Shown here in pieces: positions 49,839 through 64,000 of a stretch of DNA of 64,000 bases. The stretch comes from Ianthella basta (lineage: Eukaryota; Porifera; Demospongiae; Verongiida; Ianthellidae). The first letter of the stretch is position 1. Each line of letters begins with the position of its first letter. The position numbers were made by a program, and so were the translations under genes. Below the pieces are notes generated by a model. It did not search any database and was not told the origin of the DNA. It worked only from the letters and a program-made list of their open reading frames with translations. The stretch lies in contig OZ025875.1 of NCBI GenBank assembly GCA_964019415.1, forward strand, positions 8,305,517 through 8,369,516, read 5' to 3'.

Positions 49839-51638
49839 ATGGCTGCTAAGTACATCGAAGGAGAAGCTCAGAGAGAAAGAGCCGATTTGAAGCAACAGTT
49901 TGCAGCCAGTTTTCCACTAGACGAACTCTTGCCTACATTACTCGTGGAGAATTCCTTACCGACTTTGAGTTTAGTCAGCTCCTCCCAACACCGCGATCTA
50001 CCGTGGCGGAGAGGAATCACAGGTTCCTTGAGTATCTCAACAAGAACCCGTCAGCCGTCAGTCTTACGCTCTCCATCCTCGCACGTCCCGAGCACCTGGA
50101 CCACCGATCCTTCGAGTAGATGCTGCGAGAGCTATTTGACGTAGAGGAACAAGAGAATGGAACGGGCGGGATTCCCAGTGCTACGCTGCAACAGGAAGGG
50201 GCGCGCGTCGGTGGCGCCAGAGAGGTGAGCACACTATGATCACCTACCACACGACCGGTGCAGCGCTCGGTGAACGGCTTGATGTTGAATGTTTGGTGTT
50301 GAATAAACTGTTGGTATTGTAGCTAGTGGATGGGAGGATACTTAGCTACAACCTGTCCTGTGTAGCTGCCCACAGTTTGTGTGTAGCTACTGTCATATGC
50401 ATGCGATACATAGGACAGCCCACGGGGACTTCCATATATGGTATATGCACACGGTATTGTGGGTATTTAGGGGTTGTCATGGTTACATGATTCGTTATGT
50501 TGTTACGTTGTCTTGTGGCACAGGGACAACAAGTGGTGCAAAGGACAACAAGCGAATAAGGAGGACAAGGACAACAAACATTGGAGGGACAACAAGCAAC
50601 ACAAAGTTCTACCTCTCCAGATCAAGCAGTGGATCAGCACGCTGGAGCAGGAGGTATGTTTAGCACACACACCATTGCACTACGTGATGGTGGATCTTAC
50701 ACAGCGACCAATCACATTTGCCTTCCACTTCATGGTTGAATAGTGTATTCTCAGTTACTTTTGCTTTTCACATTATCTGGTTTAGCTATACCTGAATGAG
50801 TTGGTCCCAGTGAGTGACAGCCCACTGTGTTCATGTGTGTGGACTACTTGATTGTAAATTTATATTTCCCCACAACTATTGAAAATAAGATGACAATCAG
50901 TAATTCCACTTTGAGACAATACATTTCCCTTAGCTACAAAGTGTACGGACTCGGCTAATGGCTTTGGTTGAGTAACGTATCATCATTAGACTTCAATCGC
51001 TCTTGAGTGACAGCCATTTTGGAAGTTTGTGGTAGTGAACAGTTGCTCTATACAAGCATTAGCCCATTAGTCTCGTTCCCAGTCCCCCAAAAGGTGGTCT
51101 GGAACATTTGCTCGCTATTTTGATACCGCCCTTGGGGCACTTGCCACCGTCTTGGCAAGTGCCTCCATGTCTGTGATACTCAATGTAATGGCTTTATTCG
51201 CTCACCTACGTGAGTTGTAGTCGGGTATTCTATCAAATGAGACCAATCTACACACAATTTGACCACTTCCACAATTTCAAAAGGTGGCCTGGTACAGTTT
51301 CTCAATGTCCATTACTGCCCCTTGAGGCGATTCTGGCAAGTGCCCCAATCCTTGTGCTTCTTGCATACATGTAACGCGACATACCAAACGTTTTCAATTA
51401 ATCACAATATCAGAGCAAATGTACCAGACCACCTTTTGGGGGGCTGGGAACGAGACTACACCGGAGCTGATCAAAGGGAACTGCCATTGCATATAGCAAA
51501 ATGCCATTTTCTCATTCCCAGTTCCAAATCCAGACCAGCTAAAGATTGAGGTGCCCTGGGTGAGACGGAGCTCAGTACAACTGACTAGCGACGGCTTTAG
51601 AGCATTCTTCAAGGGGAGACCTGTGGACAAGGTTACAG
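49839..51638 (+). pseudogene. MAAKYIEG gene, unit C copy, broken
   Basis: Exon 1 49839-50224 shares both lesions with unit A: the one-base loss after LLVEN and the TAG in the PSFE segment. Exon 2 (50524-50653) shares the 19-bp extra copy and frameshift with unit B. Exon 3 (51522-51638) is open but lacks 12 bp (one PNPE repeat). So C combines the exon 1 of an A-like copy with the exon 2 of a B-like copy. Confidence 0.65.
51068..51458. mobile_element. MITE with TAGTCTCGTTCCCAG termini (unit C)
   Basis: Counterpart of 16309-16699 with intact terminal repeats. Confidence 0.8.
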
Positions 51639-51839
51639 GTAAGAAGGTGAGAAGGTGCGTGTGTTGTGTGTGCCCCACACTCACTCCATGTGTAAGAGTG
51701 GACTGCAGAGTGGGCAGGTCTGGGCGTGGCCATGTGAAGGAGTTGAAGGATTGTGCTAGCTATGCTGCACTGCTCATGAGTTGTGTCAAGTATCCACCAA
51801 ACCTATGCTCATCACATGTCATTGGTACCAGCACCTCAC

Positions 51840-51909
51840 TAGTCTCGCTAGCCAGACCTCCATTTTGTAGACTACACCATACAAAATGGCAGTCTAGCTC
51901 ACGAGACTA
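51840..51909. mobile_element. 70-bp hairpin MITE (unit C)
   Basis: Counterpart of 34991-35060, with the left end TAGTCTCG restored to a perfect match of the right end. Confidence 0.7.
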
Positions 51910-52034
51910 GCACCACACAGGAAGTTGGCATATCCAATTATGCTCCTTTTATATACAAAGCTAGCCTTGTATACTGTAATAATGTTCACTGCTCGTGACG
52001 GCTCATTATGCTCCATTTAATGCCCACTTAATCA

Positions 52035-52230
52035 GTGCTGGTGTATATGTCTTGTATTAAACTGCATGGTGGTCATGTGACAGTCATGTGACCCCATTAA
52101 ATCATGCCCCCCACAGACTGCTGGTGTATCCTACCTGTCTTGTATTAAACTGCATGTTGGTCATGTGACAGTCATGTGACCCCATTAAATCATGCCCCCC
52201 ACAGACTGCTGGTGTATCCTACCTGTCTTG
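52035..52230 (+). repeat. Tandem repeat of about 87 bp, three copies (unit C)
   Basis: Each copy carries GGTCATGTGACAGTCATGTG and a CCCACAGACTGCT acceptor-like word. The first copy has a small deletion (GGTGTATATGTC). Unit B has two copies. Confidence 0.7.
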
Positions 52231-52533
52231 TATTTGATTGTTGTATGAGAGCCCTATGCAGTAAGTCCTGCAGTGTGGGTGTGTCACAACGTCCTTCTCA
52301 TTGCTGTCCTCATTGCTGTCTGGAACTAGACAATTGGACCCTCTGAAAAGGGACCTACCCTGGAGGTGAGTCGTGATGTGCTCAAGGTGTTGACACACCA
52401 ACAGGGAAGGGAGGTTGGGTTCATCCCTAAGTGAGCCCCAGCCTGGTGGGGTGGGGCAGTCCACTGCTGTGGAGCCTTCTTGGACAGCACTGCCAAAGGA
52501 GAAAGTTGTGTCCTTAGCTACTGGTGTGTGTAC

Positions 52534-52654
<121 letters not shown>

Positions 52655-52710
52655 TGTATGTGAGTGTATACGTGCATACCTCCTCATCCCCTCCCTCCCC
52701 CTCCAATCAG

Positions 52711-53008
52711 TATATGATCCTCATTGCAATAGCCAGTATCCTCCAGGTCTCAGCTGGTAGTCTGGCTGTTAACCAAGAGGCCAACGTGAGTGAGACTCAC
52801 AAGTACACATCAGTGGATTGTTTGGAGTGAGTATCTCCACCTCTGTCACCTCCCCTCCCCTCACCTCCCCCTCACACCCTCCCCTCCCCCTCACACCCCT
52901 CCCTCCCCTCCCCTCTCCCTCTCCCCCCAGCTCCTATGTGGTATCTTTGTCCCACTTGGTCTCCTCGTCATGGTGTGTATGAACAAGGGATCATACCATC
53001 CTAATTAG
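52711..53008 (+). pseudogene. Tetraspanin remnant, unit C: TM3 and TM4 exons only
   Basis: The TM3 exon (52711-52785) with its donor is followed 24 bp later by the tail of the fourth exon (SGLFG, 52810-52827) and then the TM4 exon (52931-53008). Everything encoding the extracellular loop, including the CCG signature, is deleted. Confidence 0.75.
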
Positions 53009-53125
53009 ACATATTATACTGCATTTTATATAGCATGTAATTACCTTACAACTGTACAAATCCCACAGAAGCACTAACACACAATGTACCCCATTGAACT
53101 CTACCTCACAATACACTACTCATTC

Positions 53126-53127
<2 letters not shown>

Positions 53128-53180
<53 letters not shown>
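53128..53180 (+). repeat. (AC)n microsatellite (unit C)
   Basis: Pure AC run, shortest of the three equivalents. Confidence 0.95.
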
Positions 53181-53183
<3 letters not shown>

Positions 53184-53577
53184 ATGGATATTATATAGCA
53201 CAAATTATAATGTTAAATGATGCTAGCTTTTCATGTGATCACTCAAAAGTGTGCGTGTGCAGGAGTCAATGGGTACACTTAGACCACTACCCAAACAATG
53301 TGCACAGCCCACAGCTGCAAGGAGCCACTAGTACTGGTGACATGCAGTGCACATGGCCATAGCTACTGACTGGATGGTCTTATAGTGCGGCTAGCCAACA
53401 ATGAAATCTCTCCATGTGTGTAGCTAGCTAGTGGAGTGAGTAACTCTGGCAAGGTGAGGTGTGTCTACATGTTAGTTAACATAAAACAGTATAGAATAAT
53501 GGTCTGGTTTCCCCTTAATCATAAAGACTTCACGATCATCCGGTACATGCAGGTGTAAGAATCTGCTGTATACGTAG

Positions 53578-53760
53578 CGGCCATCTTCCGGAAGTGATGC
53601 AATACAGACGGGGAGGGGCTAGATCAGGGGAAGAGGGGATTTCAAAGACTGACGTCATAGGGGCAGTCTTGTGCCGCCCGCCCTTTCGCTCCTCCCCTGG
53701 AGCACGGGCCCAGAACAAACTGTCGATCCCTCGCGGGTAGCCTTAATGCTGTGACTGCAA
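53578..53760 (+). promoter_or_regulatory. Candidate promoter of NLR4
   Basis: GCGGCCATCTTCCGG, GGGGATTTCA, TGACGTCA and CCCGCCC in the same order as upstream of NLR2, with a 10-bp extra segment (GATCAGGGGA) before the kappaB-like site. Confidence 0.45.
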
Positions 53761-63056
<9,296 letters not shown>

Positions 63057-63663
63057 CCTCCCAAGACACACCCCCTGACCTGGTGAGTTGAGCGGTGTCC
63101 CAACCTCCTCTTGTCCCTGTGCTGGTCACATGACCCAGACAGAGGTAGTGGGTGCACACATTGATCCATTTGTCATGTGTCCTCCCATTTCATGTCCTTA
63201 CCCACAACATGTCTCTCCACTCCACAGGACTCCACTCTCCTCTCATGTCTGCACAACAAACTGAAAGATATTTACAACTAGTGTTTTGTTCATAGTATAA
63301 TTAATTACACAATTACACAATTATAACTAGTTTATTGACATGTCTGTGTGTTGTAGCTAGCTAGGGTAGGCTGTAATGTATATGTTATATGCATATACAC
63401 AGCAGCACACTTTGTATACACTTGAAGTTAATTTCAACTCATGGTCATTTGTACAGTTAGATTTTGCAAGCGAATGTTCGAATTCTTAATTAAAGTTTGT
63501 GAATAATGGAATCAGATAGTCGCGCATGTATATGGTCATCGACCTGAGAAATCCGGAAATCTATCTTTAATTTCTGTACGTACGTCGACTGGTAGTCCGC
63601 CATTTTCTAATTAACCGGAAACCACCTTACGTGCACTTGTCCTGAGAAGACCTCCCCGCGACA
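63057..63663 (+). other. NLR4 3' region and kinase promoter (unit D)
   Basis: Same layout as 11301-11914. The last part reads ACCACCTTACGTGCACTTG, slightly diverged from the other units just before the kinase start. Confidence 0.5.
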
Positions 63664-63811
63664 ATGTTCATCTCGCCCCACTGGAGGACATGGCGGAGCA
63701 GAACGGACTGGCCTACTCTCAACGGACGTATGACAGCGCTAGGAAGGCGAGGATAACGTCAGAGAACTTCTATGACAACCTTCTTGTTCACTATCGCGAC
63801 AGGAGTAACAG
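63664..63811 (+). pseudogene. NDR/STK38-type kinase exon 1, unit D, frameshifted
   Basis: The start MFISP is kept, but one A is missing in CGCCCCACTGG (CGCCCCAACTGG elsewhere), so the frame is lost after Pro5. The exon is 148 bp against 149 in A and C. The window ends in the following intron. Confidence 0.75.
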
Positions 63812-64000
63812 GTGAGTCTCCCCTTACTTCAGTACGGTCTTCAGTGCATTACGTCACACGTGTGTGCTTTGTGAAGTGTTTAAGGGAAGGACGGTCTCGG
63901 AGGAAACTGGCTCAGATGCGATTTCTGGTTAATGTTGCGTTTTATTGTGGCGTGAGTTATTCCCTATTTCTGTCCTCCCCGTCCCTCTGGTGCTCACGTG

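Overview
The window is eukaryotic and looks like an early-branching animal, most likely a sponge (inference). It has short GT-AG introns, abundant (GT)n, many small hairpin/MITE-like repeats, and a cluster of NOD-like receptor (NLR) genes with CARD, NACHT and LRR parts. No bacterial-style operon, rRNA gene or CRISPR array was seen.

The whole window is a head-to-tail array of a duplicated block of about 17 kb, all on the + strand. NACHT exons start at 4148, 21744, 39653 and 56462. Each full block runs: NLR gene; N-terminal three exons of an NDR/STK38-type kinase; an unrecognised gene starting MAAKYIEG; the C-terminal half of a tetraspanin; then the first exon of the next NLR. The blocks are here called unit 0 (left edge to 11.9 kb, with NLR1), A (11.9-28.9 kb, NLR2), B (28.9-47 kb, NLR3), C (47-63.6 kb, NLR4) and the start of D.

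Splice sites and reading phases could be followed through all four NLRs. The order is a short basic first exon with an N-myristoylation-like start (MGQK), a CARD exon, a 59-bp linker exon, one large NACHT exon of about 1.67-1.69 kb, eight LRR exons, and a tiny last exon ending Tyr-Leu-stop (Tyr-Leu in all four). NLR2 (1265 aa) and NLR4 (1244 aa) are open from start to stop. NLR1 lacks the first exon because of a deletion at the left edge. NLR3 has lost a splice acceptor, has a C-run frameshift near the 3' end and has lost the Gly2 of the myristoylation motif.

The non-NLR genes behave as passengers. The kinase copies stop before the catalytic loop and carry different lesions in each unit, the tetraspanin loses exons from A to B to C, and the MAAKYIEG gene is broken differently in different copies. 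Between them lie long microsatellites, pyrimidine tracts and several MITE families, some present in only one or two units, which date the duplications relative to the insertions.
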